Below, piece after piece: positions 19,394 to 28,356 of a DNA stretch of 64,000 bases; position 1 is the stretch's first letter; the number at the start of each line of letters is the position of its first letter. This DNA comes from Chloroflexota bacterium (GTDB lineage Bacteria > Chloroflexota > Chloroflexia > Chloroflexales > Herpetosiphonaceae): assembly GCA_020161265.1 (NCBI GenBank), contig JAIUOC010000005.1, forward strand, positions 372,001-436,000, written 5' to 3'. The position numbers were made by a program, and so were the translations under genes. The notes below the pieces were generated by a model, which saw only the letters and a list, made by a program, of their open reading frames with translations, was not told where the DNA came from and did not search any database.

Positions 19394-20434
19394 CTAGATA
19401 ATCAGCATGGCATCGCCAAACGAGAAGAAGCGATACTGGCGTTCAACCGCCTCGGCATAGGCTTGCATAATCAAATCGCGGCTTGCCAAAGCACTTACCA
19501 AGAGCAACAAAGTCGATTTAGGCAAGTGAAAATTGGTGATCAAGCTATTGACTAGGCGATATTCATAGGGTGGGTAGATATAAATACTGCTCCAGCCCGC
19601 CGCCGCTTGGATTTCGCCAGTGGTTAAGCTAATTGCTTGGGCTTGAGCCACGGTTTCAAGCACGCGGGTGCTGGTTGTGCCAACTGTAATGATTCGCCCG
19701 CCAGCAGCGCGAGTTGCATTAATTGCTTGGGCGGTTTCAGCCGAAAGCTCATACCATTCGCTATGAATTTGATGCTCCAGCGCGTTTTCAGTTTGCACAG
19801 GCCGAAACGTATCCAGTCCAACATGCAAGGTAACATTGGCCCAGCCAACCCCCAGCGCTTTAACTTGCTCGATTAATTCTGGAGTCCAGTGCAAGCCAGC
19901 GGTTGGGGCGGCGGCTGAGCCTGCTTGAGCGCTATAAACTGTTTGGTACCGCTCAGGATCAGTTAGTGGCGCAGTGATATATGGCGGGGTGGGCATTGAA
20001 CCAAGTTCGGGCAAACGATCATTAATTGGTTGCTCAAAACGAACAATGCGACTGCCACTCTCCAATAATTCCTCGACTGTGGCTTGGACTTGTGCTCCAC
20101 TATGGCCAGTGATGATTAAGTTTGTGCCAACCGCAACCTTGCCTTTGATCAAGGCTTCCCAATGTTGGGCATCGCGTTGTTTGAGCAGCAGTAGCTCAGT
20201 TTTGCCGCCGCTGGCTTTTTGGCCATACAAACGGGCAGGCAAAACGCGGCTATCGTTGGCAACCAACAGATCGCCAGGTCGCAAATAGCGCCCAATCTCA
20301 TAAAAATGGCGATGCTCAAGCTGGCCCGTGGCGCGGTCGAGCACTAACAAGCGCGAATGGTCGCGTGGTTCAACTGGGGTTTGGGCGATGCGTTCGGGTG
20401 GCAAGTGATAATCAAAATCGGCAATTGGTAGCAT
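19394..20434 (-). CDS. queA: S-adenosylmethionine:tRNA ribosyltransferase-isomerase
   Basis: Transfers the ribosyl moiety of SAM to 7-aminomethyl-7-deazaguanine in tRNA to form epoxyqueuosine, 346 residues. The N-terminus DFDYHLPPERIAQTP and internal VANDSRVLPARL, TAGLHWTPEL and TSTRVLET blocks are diagnostic. The start is either ATG at 20434 or ATG six bases earlier. Neither has a ribosome-binding site, because the upstream bases are a GGCTATAGG-type repeat. That may mean low or leaderless-like translation. Confidence 0.92.
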   Translation of the reverse strand: MLPIADFDYHLPPERIAQTPVEPRDHSRLLVLDRATGQLEHRHFYEIGRYLRPGDLLVANDSRVLPARLYGQKASGGKTELLLLKQRDAQHWEALIKGKVAVGTNLIITGHSGAQVQATVEELLESGSRIVRFEQPINDRLPELGSMPTPPYITAPLTDPERYQTVYSAQAGSAAAPTAGLHWTPELIEQVKALGVGWANVTLHVGLDTFRPVQTENALEHQIHSEWYELSAETAQAINATRAAGGRIITVGTTSTRVLETVAQAQAISLTTGEIQAAAGWSSIYIYPPYEYRLVNSLITNFHLPKSTLLLLVSALASRDLIMQAYAEAVERQYRFFSFGDAMLII

Positions 20435-20440
20435 GATCAT

Positions 20441-20706
20441 TGGCTATAGGCTATGGGCGATAGGCTATAGATAAGTATGGGTTCAGGATTGATAGGATAC
20501 CATAGAACATAGAACATAGAGCAAAGAACATAGAACATAGAGCATAGGGGCGAAATCACGAAGGACATGGAGGGCGAGGAATGCGATGTCAGGGGTCAGG
20601 ATTCAGGGACTAGATAGTGAAATTTAAATGAAGATCATTGATGGTTATCAGAACTCGACCCCTAGCCGCTGAACCCTAGCCCCTGAATCCTATGTTCTTT
20701 GTTCTT
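20441..20706. repeat. Intergenic repeat mosaic (four families)
   Basis: In order: GGCTATAGGC repeats, AACATAGAACATAGAGC tandem units, one GAAGGACAT unit, a GGGGTCAGGATTCAGGG segment, and the inverted CTAGCCCCTGAATCC and ATGTTCTTTGTTCTT segments. Outer and inner segments are mutually inverted, so the block can fold back. It supplies the TAG stop of the ssuB-like gene at 20707. Confidence 0.78.
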
Positions 20707-21462
20707 CTATGCCCCAACCACGCGACTGGTCAATGGATAGCCCGCCCCAAAAATCGCGCCGAGCAATTGCTCTTTGATTGCGGCGAATTCGGCGCTACCA
20801 CGTTGGCGGCTGCGTGGCAGGTGAATCGGCAAATTGAGCGCAATCTGCTGATTCTGAATCAACAATACCCGATCAGCCAAGGCAATCGCTTCTTCAACAT
20901 CGTGGGTAACCAGAATGGCGGTGAAGCCCTGTGCCCGCCAAAGTTGCTCGACCAATTGCTGCATTTCGATTCGTGTCAGGGCATCGAGTGCGCCAAATGG
21001 CTCATCAAGCAGCAATAAACTGGGCGTATTGGCGATCGCACGGGCAAGCGCTAAGCGTTGACGTTCGCCACCTGATAAGCCCAATGGCCAATCGTACGCT
21101 CGATCCGCAAGGCCAACTTGATGCAAAGCTTGTAGGGCATGCTCAGGATTGAGGTTAGGCAAACCGAGCGCGACATTCTCCCAAACCCGTTTCCAAGGCA
21201 ACAAGCGAGCATCTTGAAACATCACACGGGCGGCAGGATTTAAGCCCGCCAATGGGCTATTATCAAGCGCTACTTGGCCAATGGTTGGCTCGGTTAGGCC
21301 AGCAATCAAGCGTAACAAGGTTGTTTTGCCACAGCCACTTTTGCCGATGATCGCGATAAATTCGCCAGGTTTAATCTCAAGGTTGATGTCGTGCAAAATT
21401 GTCCGATTGGCAATTGCCTTGCCCAAGCCACGTAACCCTAATTCAACTCCACGGATACTCAT
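20707..21462 (-). CDS. ssuB: ABC transporter ATPase, aliphatic sulfonate type
   Basis: Cytoplasmic ATPase of the nitrate/sulfonate/taurine importer class, 251 residues. Walker A is GKSGCGKTT, the Q-loop region is [10 protein letters not shown], the signature is LSGGERQR and Walker B is [12 protein letters not shown] with a following TH switch (LVTHDVEEA). The ATG at 21462 has TAGGAG eight bases upstream, which beats the GTG three codons earlier. Last gene of the minus-strand ssu operon, 27 bases after ssuC. Confidence 0.9.
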   Translation of the reverse strand: MSIRGVELGLRGLGKAIANRTILHDINLEIKPGEFIAIIGKSGCGKTTLLRLIAGLTEPTIGQVALDNSPLAGLNPAARVMFQDARLLPWKRVWENVALGLPNLNPEHALQALHQVGLADRAYDWPLGLSGGERQRLALARAIANTPSLLLLDEPFGALDALTRIEMQQLVEQLWRAQGFTAILVTHDVEEAIALADRVLLIQNQQIALNLPIHLPRSRQRGSAEFAAIKEQLLGAIFGAGYPLTSRVVGA

Positions 21463-21489
21463 CACACACACTCCTACGAGATTTATTGT

Positions 21490-22308
21490 TTATGCGCCAA
21501 CTCGCCAACGAAGGCTGCGGCGTTCGATCAAACGCGCAATCGTATCGGCCAATTTGCCGAGCAGGGCATAGATCACAATGCCCATTACCAACACGTCAGT
21601 TTGCATAAATTCGCGGGCATTCATCGTCAAATGACCGATACCAGCGTTCGATGCCAAACTCTCAGCGACGATCAAGGTCAACCACATTACTCCCAATGCA
21701 AAGCGTAGGCCAACCAAAATTGAGGGTAATGCCCCAGGAAAAATAATATGGCGAAACAAGCCCCATTTTGATAACCCATAAACGATGCCCATCTCACGTA
21801 GATTGGGATCAATGCTGCGGACACCATGATAGGTATTCAAATAGAGTGGGAAGAATACGCCAAAGGCTACCAAAAATAGGCGTGATGTTTCGCCAATGCC
21901 AAACCATAAAATCACCAATGGCAGTAACGCCAAATGGGGAATATTGCGAATCATTTGGAAGGTACTGTCAAACAGGCGTTCACTGGTTGGAAATGTGCCA
22001 TTCAGCAAGCCAAAGATAAAGCCAAGGCTGCCGCCAATTGCCAAGCCAAGGAGTGCCCGACGGGTGCTAATTGCAATATCGCCAAGCAAATTCTGGTGCA
22101 GCAACAGCTCCCAGGTTGTTTGCAGAATTGTACTGGGTGCTGGCAACACGCGGGCGCTCAGCCAGCCAATCGTTGCGGCAAGTTGCCATATCCCAATGAG
22201 CACGATTGGCACCAGCCATGGGAGCCAGCGTTGGTCCAATTGGCGTAATTGCAGCCGTTTTTTGGCTGAGCGCGGCGCGGTTGTTGGTTGTTCAATCGCC
22301 AATGCCAT
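21490..22308 (-). CDS. ssuC: ABC transporter permease, aliphatic sulfonate type
   Basis: Inner-membrane permease of 272 residues with about six hydrophobic segments. The BPD_transp_1 EAA-like loop reads EMGIVYGLSKWGLFRHIIFPGALPS when read across two lines of the protein, close to the SsuC/TauC consensus. AAGGAGC lies upstream of the ATG. It pairs with the ATPase downstream. A 295-base repeat block separates it from ssuD, so readthrough through the mosaic or a separate promoter is required. Confidence 0.88.
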   Translation of the reverse strand: MALAIEQPTTAPRSAKKRLQLRQLDQRWLPWLVPIVLIGIWQLAATIGWLSARVLPAPSTILQTTWELLLHQNLLGDIAISTRRALLGLAIGGSLGFIFGLLNGTFPTSERLFDSTFQMIRNIPHLALLPLVILWFGIGETSRLFLVAFGVFFPLYLNTYHGVRSIDPNLREMGIVYGLSKWGLFRHIIFPGALPSILVGLRFALGVMWLTLIVAESLASNAGIGHLTMNAREFMQTDVLVMGIVIYALLGKLADTIARLIERRSLRWRVGA

Positions 22309-22603
22309 TGCTAAGGCTCCTTTCGTAGGGACAAGGGAGGGATCAGGGGTCAGAAGTTAGCTGAAACCACGAAGGACACGAAGAGCGCGAAGGGAAATTG
22401 GCTATAGGCTAGCGGCTTTTGGCGCAATAGATCATCGATGTACCAACATTTGTTCCGATAGCCATCAGCCTGGCGCCATTGTTTCTCTGCGTCTCTGCGT
22501 TAATGACTTTTTGGGTTTCGTGCTCGTGTCCTTCGTGGATCAGACGCTCATATTCTAGCCCCTGAATCCTGACTCCTGATCCCTATGTTCTATGCTCTAT
22601 GTT
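22309..22603. repeat. Intergenic foldback mosaic inside the ssu operon
   Basis: The left half has GGGATCAGGGGTCAG, ACCACGAAGGACACGAAG and GGCTATAGGC segments. The right half has the inverted TTCGTGCTCGTGTCC, CTAGCCCCTGAATCC and CTATGTTCTATG segments, plus CTCTGCGTCTCTGCG. Opposed segments could pair into a long stem. No coding potential is seen. Confidence 0.78.
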
Positions 22604-23749
22604 CTATGTTCTTGCTTGTCCTTCGCGCCGCGAAAATTCGTGCAGTTGCAGCAACTCACCAAAGATCCCAGTTTGGTTGGTAGGCGCGGTTGGTTTGCTG
22701 CCCAACGGCAAGCGCGGGAACAGCAATTCAGCCACGCGATACGCTTCTTCTAGGTGGGGATAGCCTGAGAGCACAAAGGTATCAATGCCTAGTTCGTTAT
22801 ATTCGAGCATGCGTTCGGCGACGGTTCCGGCATCGCCAACCAAGGCTGTGCCAGCGCCACCGCGTACCAAGCCAACTCCCGCCCACAAATTTGGGCTAAC
22901 TTCTAGCTGGTTGCGATTGCCATTGTGCAAGGCTTGCATGCGCTTTTGACCGACTGAATCCATCTTGGCAAAAGCCGCTTGTGCATTAGCAATTGCCGCA
23001 TCATCAACATACCGAATCAGATCGTTGGCGGCATCCCATGCGGCTTGGTTGGTTTCGCGCACGATCACATGCATACGCATGCCGAAACGAATTGTGCGGC
23101 CATGCTTGGCGGCCAAGGCGCGAACTTGGGCAATTTTCTCGGCGACTTGGGCTGGTGGCTCACCCCAAGTCAGATACACATCGACATGTTTGGCGGCAAC
23201 TTCGAGCGCTGCTGGCGAGGAGCCACCAAAATAGAGCGGCGGATGCGGTTGTTGCAACGGCGGTAACATTAATTTGCCATCGGTTACATGAATATGCTGG
23301 CCTTCGAGGGTTACATGTTCGCCAGCCAACACGCGCCGCCAAACTTCCAAAAATTCGTCGGTCAGGGCATAGCGTTGATCATGATCGAGATGTAAGCCAT
23401 CGCTGGCGACTTCGGCGCTATCGCCACCAGCCACCACATTGATCAACAACCGTCCGTTGGAGATGCGGTCGAAGGTTGAAGCCATGCGCACGGCAGGTCC
23501 AGGCAGCATCAGTCCTGGGCGAATTGCCACCAAAAATTTCATCTGGCGCGTGACTGCTGATAGGGCCGAGGCTAAAACCCACGCATCTTCGCAATAATGG
23601 CCAGTTGGTAGCAATGCCCCAGTAAAGCCCAATTCATCGACAGCTTGGGCAATTTGGCGCAAATAGGGAAACGTTGTCGAGCGGCTGGCCACGGTTGAGG
23701 CAAGATAGCGCCCATCGCCATGGGTTGGAATAAACCATAGGATTTCCAT
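22604..23749 (-). CDS. ssuD: FMNH2-dependent alkanesulfonate monooxygenase
   Basis: Bacterial-luciferase-fold monooxygenase that releases sulfite from alkanesulfonates, 381 residues. The N-terminus [15 protein letters not shown] matches SsuD, and [19 protein letters not shown] plus [12 protein letters not shown] are luciferase-family signatures. The ATG at 23749 is preceded by AAGGAGC, so an in-frame extension to 23791 is rejected. The final codons and TAG stop are formed by the GAAGGAC and AACATAG dispersed repeats, so the C-terminal tail may have been altered by repeat insertion. Confidence 0.92.
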   Translation of the reverse strand: MEILWFIPTHGDGRYLASTVASRSTTFPYLRQIAQAVDELGFTGALLPTGHYCEDAWVLASALSAVTRQMKFLVAIRPGLMLPGPAVRMASTFDRISNGRLLINVVAGGDSAEVASDGLHLDHDQRYALTDEFLEVWRRVLAGEHVTLEGQHIHVTDGKLMLPPLQQPHPPLYFGGSSPAALEVAAKHVDVYLTWGEPPAQVAEKIAQVRALAAKHGRTIRFGMRMHVIVRETNQAAWDAANDLIRYVDDAAIANAQAAFAKMDSVGQKRMQALHNGNRNQLEVSPNLWAGVGLVRGGAGTALVGDAGTVAERMLEYNELGIDTFVLSGYPHLEEAYRVAELLFPRLPLGSKPTAPTNQTGIFGELLQLHEFSRREGQART

Positions 23750-23775
23750 AAAGCCAAGCTCCTTTATCAATGAGC

Positions 23776-23828
23776 GCTGTCGTTGGGTCACACCACCCCA
23801 GCGAACACCAACGACAGCAGGAAATCAT
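23776..23828 (-). other. Intercistronic hairpin between ssuA and ssuD
   Basis: GCTGTCGTTGG and CCAACGACAGC form an 11-bp inverted repeat with a 31-base loop and no T run. It is more likely an mRNA processing or stability element than a terminator, and could set binding-protein excess over the enzyme. Confidence 0.55.
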
Positions 23829-23852
23829 CACTGATGATTATACAGATCGACG

Positions 23853-24845
23853 CTACTGAGCGCTGGCTTGGGCTGGTTGCCACGTCCAAATTGCTTCGCG
23901 AATGCTAACCTTTTTGGGAATTAAGCCTAATTCAAAAAAGGTATCGGCAATTTGCTGCTGCTCATTCACAAGTGCGTCATTGATTGGGCTAAGCCCAAAG
24001 GCCTGTTTTTTGGCCACTTCTTCTAGGATTGCTGCATCAACCCCAATCACGGGAGCCAGAATCTTGGCAACTGCTTGGGGTTCTTGAGCTGACCATTGCT
24101 CAACTTTTTGAATTTCTTCCAAGGTTGCGCTGACCAGATCGGGATGTTGCTCGGCAAAGCTTTTGGCTGCTAAATAATAGCTATGGCTCGGCGCAAGGCT
24201 GGCTCCATCGTGCACAATCCGTGCATCGGTTGCCTTGAGCGCAATCGTCAAATAGGGTTCCCAAATAATCCAAGCATCGACGCTGCCACCCTCGAATGCT
24301 GGCCGCGCATCGGGCGGAGTCAGGAACGCTGGCTCAATATCGCTATAGTGCAAGCCGGCTTCACGCAGAACATCAATTGCAAAATAATGGGCGCTCGAAC
24401 CTTTGGCAAAGGCAACTTTTTTGCCCTTGAGTTCGCTCACGCTTTGAATTGGTGAATCTTTCGGTACGAGCAAGGCTTGGCCAGTGGGCGAAGCCGCAAC
24501 CGAGGCCACATAAACCAGCGGCGTGCCAGCAGCTTGGGCAAAAATTGGCGGAGTTTGGCCAGTCGAGCCAAGATCGATACTGCCTGCATTCAGTGCTTCA
24601 AGCAGCGGCGGCCCTGCGGCAAACTCAACCCATTCAACCTTGACATCCTTGAGCCGATTCTCAAGAGCGCCGTTGCCCTTGAGAATCGGCAACGAGCCAC
24701 CCTTTTGATAGCCGATCCGTAGGGTGCGCGTGCTCGTTTGTCCATCTGAAGCAGCATCATTGCTGGTGGAGCCACAGCTTGCCAAAAGCCCGACGATTAA
24801 AGCCAAGGCCAAGCGTTGCCAACCAATTAAAAAACGGTGTGCCAT
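23853..24845 (-). CDS. ssuA: Aliphatic sulfonate ABC transporter substrate-binding protein
   Basis: Extracytoplasmic lipoprotein of 330 residues that delivers alkanesulfonates to SsuBC. The signal peptide ends at the lipobox LLASCGS (Cys about residue 24). LRIGYQKGGSLPILKGNG opens the periplasmic-binding fold, and the DAWIIWEPY segment is typical of the NMT1/SsuA class. AAGGAGC precedes the ATG. It is 10 bases after ssuE. Confidence 0.9.
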   Translation of the reverse strand: MAHRFLIGWQRLALALIVGLLASCGSTSNDAASDGQTSTRTLRIGYQKGGSLPILKGNGALENRLKDVKVEWVEFAAGPPLLEALNAGSIDLGSTGQTPPIFAQAAGTPLVYVASVAASPTGQALLVPKDSPIQSVSELKGKKVAFAKGSSAHYFAIDVLREAGLHYSDIEPAFLTPPDARPAFEGGSVDAWIIWEPYLTIALKATDARIVHDGASLAPSHSYYLAAKSFAEQHPDLVSATLEEIQKVEQWSAQEPQAVAKILAPVIGVDAAILEEVAKKQAFGLSPINDALVNEQQQIADTFFELGLIPKKVSIREAIWTWQPAQASAQ

Positions 24846-24855
24846 GATCTGCTCC

Positions 24856-25413
24856 TTAGGCCACTGCTGCCAGTGGCAAAACCCCTAACTGCTGGGCGAT
24901 ATCATCAAGTGCTAGCCCCAGGCGTTCTTCTAAACTGCGATGAATCCGTGGTGGTAATTTTGATCCGAGTAGCTGAATTTGCTGCTCGGCGGCAAACAGG
25001 CTCGGAATAATATGCTTAGCCCCAAGCTGGCGAAACCGCGTTGCCAAATCAGCGTAGATTTGGGCTTCGGTTCGCGCCGATGAACCAGTGATTATTGGTA
25101 ATACCAGCGTATTCCGTAGAATTCCTGCTGGAAGTAGATTAAGCCAGGCACGTAATAATTCAGCATAGGTATCCTTATACACTGGTGTTGCCACAATTAA
25201 TGCCCCAGCTTGGCGAATCAGTTGGCTATAATGGCGCACTGCTGGGCTAAATTGGGCTTGGCCGATTAATTCTTCTGGTGGAATATCACGCACACTCATC
25301 GATTTAACCACGAGTGCATGGCGCTCTAAAATTGTTTTGGAATGCTCCAAAAGTGCTGCTGCTGTTGAGCGGGGCGCTGGACTTCCCGCTAAAGTTACTA
25401 CATCAACCACCAC
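24856..25413 (-). CDS. ssuE: NAD(P)H-dependent FMN reductase
   Basis: Flavodoxin-fold reductase of 185 residues that supplies FMNH2 to SsuD. The phosphate-binding loop is LAGSPAPRSTAAALL near residues 8-22, and ATPVYKDTYAELLRAWLNLLP matches the SsuE family when read across the flavin site. The start is GTG, at 25413 or 25410; AAAGGGG lies upstream and gives better spacing for the second. First gene of the operon ssuE-ssuA-ssuD-ssuC-ssuB. Confidence 0.9.
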   Translation of the reverse strand: MVVDVVTLAGSPAPRSTAAALLEHSKTILERHALVVKSMSVRDIPPEELIGQAQFSPAVRHYSQLIRQAGALIVATPVYKDTYAELLRAWLNLLPAGILRNTLVLPIITGSSARTEAQIYADLATRFRQLGAKHIIPSLFAAEQQIQLLGSKLPPRIHRSLEERLGLALDDIAQQLGVLPLAAVA

Positions 25414-25473
25414 ACACCCCTTTGATGACTTTCTTGATAAGAATACTTAACAATTGCTAGTATAGGCAGTCGC

Positions 25474-25514
25474 GGTTCCAAAAAAGGTTCCATGCTGGTA
25501 GCAAGCTAGTTCCA
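25474..25514. promoter_or_regulatory. Candidate operator: three GTTCCA direct repeats
   Basis: GGTTCCA at 25474 and 25486 and AGTTCCA at 25508 are spaced 12 and 22 bases apart, about one and two helical turns. They lie between the divergent ssuE and flippase genes, where a regulator of either could bind. No known regulator motif is matched. Confidence 0.4.
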
Positions 25515-25590
25515 AATCAAGGCCATGAGGGATGGAGTATAATCAGACGTTGTGATCAAACCCGAACAATACCTGGCCTAAGGAGCTTGT

Positions 25591-26577
25591 GTGGATAAAT
25601 CATTACGTTCAAAAGTGGTTATTTCAGTGGTGCTGGGCGTGATTGTCATGCTTGGTCTAGCCCTGTTTAGCGATATTGGCAAAGTTGGTGATAGCCTCAG
25701 CACTTTTAATTGGCTGATGCTGCCAGCAGTGCTGGGCTTTACGATTTTCAATTATGTGTTGCGCTGGCTCAAGTGGGATTACTATCTACGCAAGCTGGGC
25801 CAAGGCACGAATGTAAGTTATGGCCAAAGTGCTTTGCTGTTTACTGCTGGCATGGTAATGGCGGTCACGCCTGGTAAAGTTGGCGAGGTGCTGAAATCAG
25901 GCTTACTCAAACGCCTGAATGGCACACCGATTAGCCGCTCAGCGCCGATTGTCTTGGCCGAACGCTTGACTGATGGTTTGGCGATGCTCTTGCTGATGGC
26001 TACAGGTTTGGCACTCTATCCGCCAGCTCGTCCAGCCTTTGTGGTCTTGGTGATTTTGAGCGTTCTGGGTTTGGCGTTGTTCCAAAATCGCCGAATTGCC
26101 CTTGGTTTTATTGGGTGGTTGGAGCGTGGGCGCTTGGCGCGTTTCGCCAAACCATTGCATAGCTTTTATGAAAGCAGCGCCGAGCTGTTGAGCGGACGCT
26201 TGTTGGTGGTCTCAACCATTATCTCGGTGGTCTCGTGGGCTGGCGAATGTGTAGCCATGTATTATGTGCTACGTGGCTTTGGAGCCGAAGCATCTGGATC
26301 ACTTTTGTTACAATCGACCTTTATTTTTGCCGCCTCGACGCTGTTTGGTCTGGTATCATTCTTACCAGGTGGTTTGGGAGCTTCAGAAGTTTCGAGCACC
26401 TTATTGATTACCACGTTGGTCAAATTAGGCGAGGGCGCGGCAACCGCCGCCACGATTGTCATTCGCTTTTGCACATTGTGGTTTGGCGTGTTGCTGGGGA
26501 TTGTCGCAATGAGCATCTTCGCCCATCGTTATGGCCTGATCGAGTCGGAGGCAACCAATCTTGCGAAAGAAGCTTAA
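25591..26577 (+). CDS. Lysylphosphatidylglycerol-synthase-TM-like (UPF0104) membrane protein
   Basis: Polytopic membrane protein of 328 residues with about eight hydrophobic segments and no catalytic MprF aminoacyl-transfer domain. The motif GMVMAVTPGKVGEVLKSGLL and the later FLPGGLGASEVS are hallmarks of the YbhN/MprF flippase-like superfamily, implicated in moving lipids or lipid-linked sugars. GTG start with AAGGAG five bases upstream. Its 3' end overlaps the next gene by 17 bases, so the two are coupled. Confidence 0.85.
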   Translation: MDKSLRSKVVISVVLGVIVMLGLALFSDIGKVGDSLSTFNWLMLPAVLGFTIFNYVLRWLKWDYYLRKLGQGTNVSYGQSALLFTAGMVMAVTPGKVGEVLKSGLLKRLNGTPISRSAPIVLAERLTDGLAMLLLMATGLALYPPARPAFVVLVILSVLGLALFQNRRIALGFIGWLERGRLARFAKPLHSFYESSAELLSGRLLVVSTIISVVSWAGECVAMYYVLRGFGAEASGSLLLQSTFIFAASTLFGLVSFLPGGLGASEVSSTLLITTLVKLGEGAATAATIVIRFCTLWFGVLLGIVAMSIFAHRYGLIESEATNLAKEA

Positions 26578-27751
26578 CTATTTATTCGGTTTAGGATTTG
26601 GCTTGGTACTTTTAATTGGCTGTAGCTCGGAAGCCGCGCTTGGCGAAGTGACGCTGAGCGAGCCAATTATCAACTTGAATACTGGCCCGCGCACCACCAC
26701 GATCAGCTATCTGGTTGGGCAGCCAACTAAGGTTTCGATTTGGCTCGAAACCAGTGCTGGTGAACGTTATGCGTTGCGCCAAGCAGTCACGCGTGAGCCA
26801 TCCAAGGATGCGTATCAAGTGCTGTTTGATGGTAGTGTGCCAATTGATGCTGATACGAATCGTTTATTGCCCAGTGGTAGCTACACAGTGGTGATTGAGG
26901 CGGAAAATACTGCAGCTCAACGGCTGAATTTGCAAATCGATCAAGCGCCAAGCGATAGCTTTGATGTGTATGATCTGCGGGTTACGCCCAATCCATTTTC
27001 GCCAAATGATGATGCAGTTGAAGATTTTACAACCTTCTCGTATCGTTTGCCGATTACCGCGACCGTCTCGTTGGATGTGATTGATTCCGCCAATGCGACG
27101 CGCTATCCAATTCTCAATCGTGAGTTACAAGGCTTGGGCGAACATAGTGAGGCTTGGTCGGGGCGGCCTGTGGTTGGCGGTATTTTGGCCGCAGGAACCT
27201 ATCAATATGAATTGCGGGCTGATGACGGCCGTGGCAACCGCGTGACCAAGCGCGGCGATGTGACCCTCAGCAGTGCTGGGATCGGGGCGCTTGATGTGCT
27301 GAGCGTTGAAATTGGCCCTGAACAGATCTTATTAAATGACGTGATCACCGTCACATTCAAGGTCAAAAATAATAGCGATGTGGCCTTGCGCACCTTTGGG
27401 CCAGCTTCGGGCTACACCTATAGCACCAACCAAAGTTATTCGTCGATTGAAAACGAGCAATATGCCAACCTTGGTGGTGGCTTATGGCGGGTGGCAATCG
27501 ATTGGGATGGCAATGGTGGCTCGGGTTTTCGCTACCCATTTCGTTGGGCAATTTCGCCGCGCAGCCCTGAACAATGGTACGACCCCAACAAATTTGATTA
27601 CCTGTATCCAGGTGAAGAAGCCACAATTATTGGGCGCGTGCAAATCAAACAACGCGAAGATCGTATGACCTTTTATGCTGGCGTGGCCCATGAAGGTGTT
27701 GATTACCCCACCAATCGCCTCAAACCAACCTTAATTCAAGTTTCATTCTAA
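26561..27751 (+). CDS. Surface lipoprotein with Ig/FlgD-like domains
   Basis: A 396-residue exported lipoprotein. The TTG start at 26561 lies inside the previous gene; a basic n-region (RKKLNY), a hydrophobic core and the lipobox LLIGCSS (Cys about 21) follow. TPNPFSPNDDAVEDFTTFSY is the typical edge of a gliding-motility/FlgD-like Ig domain, and a second beta-sandwich covers about residues 240-396. The role may be an envelope scaffold or adhesin; no enzyme motif is seen. Confidence 0.72.
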   Translation: MRKKLNYLFGLGFGLVLLIGCSSEAALGEVTLSEPIINLNTGPRTTTISYLVGQPTKVSIWLETSAGERYALRQAVTREPSKDAYQVLFDGSVPIDADTNRLLPSGSYTVVIEAENTAAQRLNLQIDQAPSDSFDVYDLRVTPNPFSPNDDAVEDFTTFSYRLPITATVSLDVIDSANATRYPILNRELQGLGEHSEAWSGRPVVGGILAAGTYQYELRADDGRGNRVTKRGDVTLSSAGIGALDVLSVEIGPEQILLNDVITVTFKVKNNSDVALRTFGPASGYTYSTNQSYSSIENEQYANLGGGLWRVAIDWDGNGGSGFRYPFRWAISPRSPEQWYDPNKFDYLYPGEEATIIGRVQIKQREDRMTFYAGVAHEGVDYPTNRLKPTLIQVSF

Positions 27752-27762
27752 ATTTAAACCGA

Positions 27763-27797
27763 CAACCCACGGTATTTGCCGTGGGTTGCTGTATTTT
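27763..27797. terminator. Terminator between convergent genes
   Basis: CAACCCACGG and CCGTGGGTTG form a 10-bp stem with a 6-nt loop, followed by GTATTTTA on plus and a TTTAAATTT stretch on minus. Moderate U tracts on both strands. Confidence 0.65.
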
Positions 27798-27951
27798 AGG
27801 CTGCGCCATTTTTGGTGAGCAGTTGATAGACTAATTGATTGAGTCGCGTTTCGGCTTCGAGGTAGGTTGGCGCATAGCCGACCAATTCCCCATCAAGATA
27901 CATAGCAAAATCGCCAGTCTTTCGATCATATACAATCATTTTGCGATACAT
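27796..27951 (-). CDS. Small 51-residue conserved-looking protein
   Basis: A minus-strand ORF too short for most gene callers. It begins MYRKMIVYDRKTGDFAMYLD, continues GELVGYAPTYLEAETRL and ends in KNGAA. The charge pattern and the beta-hairpin followed by a helix look like a genuine compact protein. It resembles small ORFs I associate with Chloroflexi, although I cannot verify that. The Shine-Dalgarno is weak (GCGAG). It sits alone behind the terminator of the lipoprotein gene. Confidence 0.6.
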   Translation of the reverse strand: MYRKMIVYDRKTGDFAMYLDGELVGYAPTYLEAETRLNQLVYQLLTKNGAA

Positions 27952-28157
27952 GGATGTACTCGCTTTCTATGGTACGTTGTCGATAACCCAGTAACGAATA
28001 TTTTAGCACAAACGTTCGTGATGATCAAGGCCTATTTGTTAACAAAATGGGCTTTTATTGCGTTTGCTGGCCTGAGTATATGGTTTTGGTGTGACAACCA
28101 GTGTCATTTAATTAATCCAATTTGGCAATAGCGTGCGATTAATTAATGACAACTAGA

Positions 28158-28309
28158 GCTAGCCAAGGCTAGCCAACATAGTGTTTGTGAGGGGCAAAAC
28201 TCAACCTATTGGGCTATTTGCAGTCTTGTCGCCGATCGGCTATGATCTTAAGTTGGGTGTGTGGTGTGATGCTCTATCACACAGCGCGGCACACATCATA
28301 GCATTGACA
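28158..28309 (+). promoter_or_regulatory. Two palindromes and a -35 box upstream of the second flippase gene
   Basis: GCTAGCC-AA-GGCTAGC (28158-28173) is a perfect palindrome. GTGTGAT-GCTCT-ATCACAC (28264-28282) resembles a CRP-type site with one extra spacer base. TTGACA at 28304-28309 could be the -35 box, with a weak TAGCAA about 15 bases on. The rest of the gap 27952-28356 shows nothing else I can support. Confidence 0.45.
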
Positions 28310-28356
28310 TTGAAGTACGGCTGGTAGCAATGGCTACTGGCATGGTGGAGGACGCT

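Noticed and set aside
27835..28131. 98-codon plus-strand ORF
   Set aside because: It runs antisense through the better-supported 51-residue minus-strand ORF, has no ribosome site and a patternless composition.
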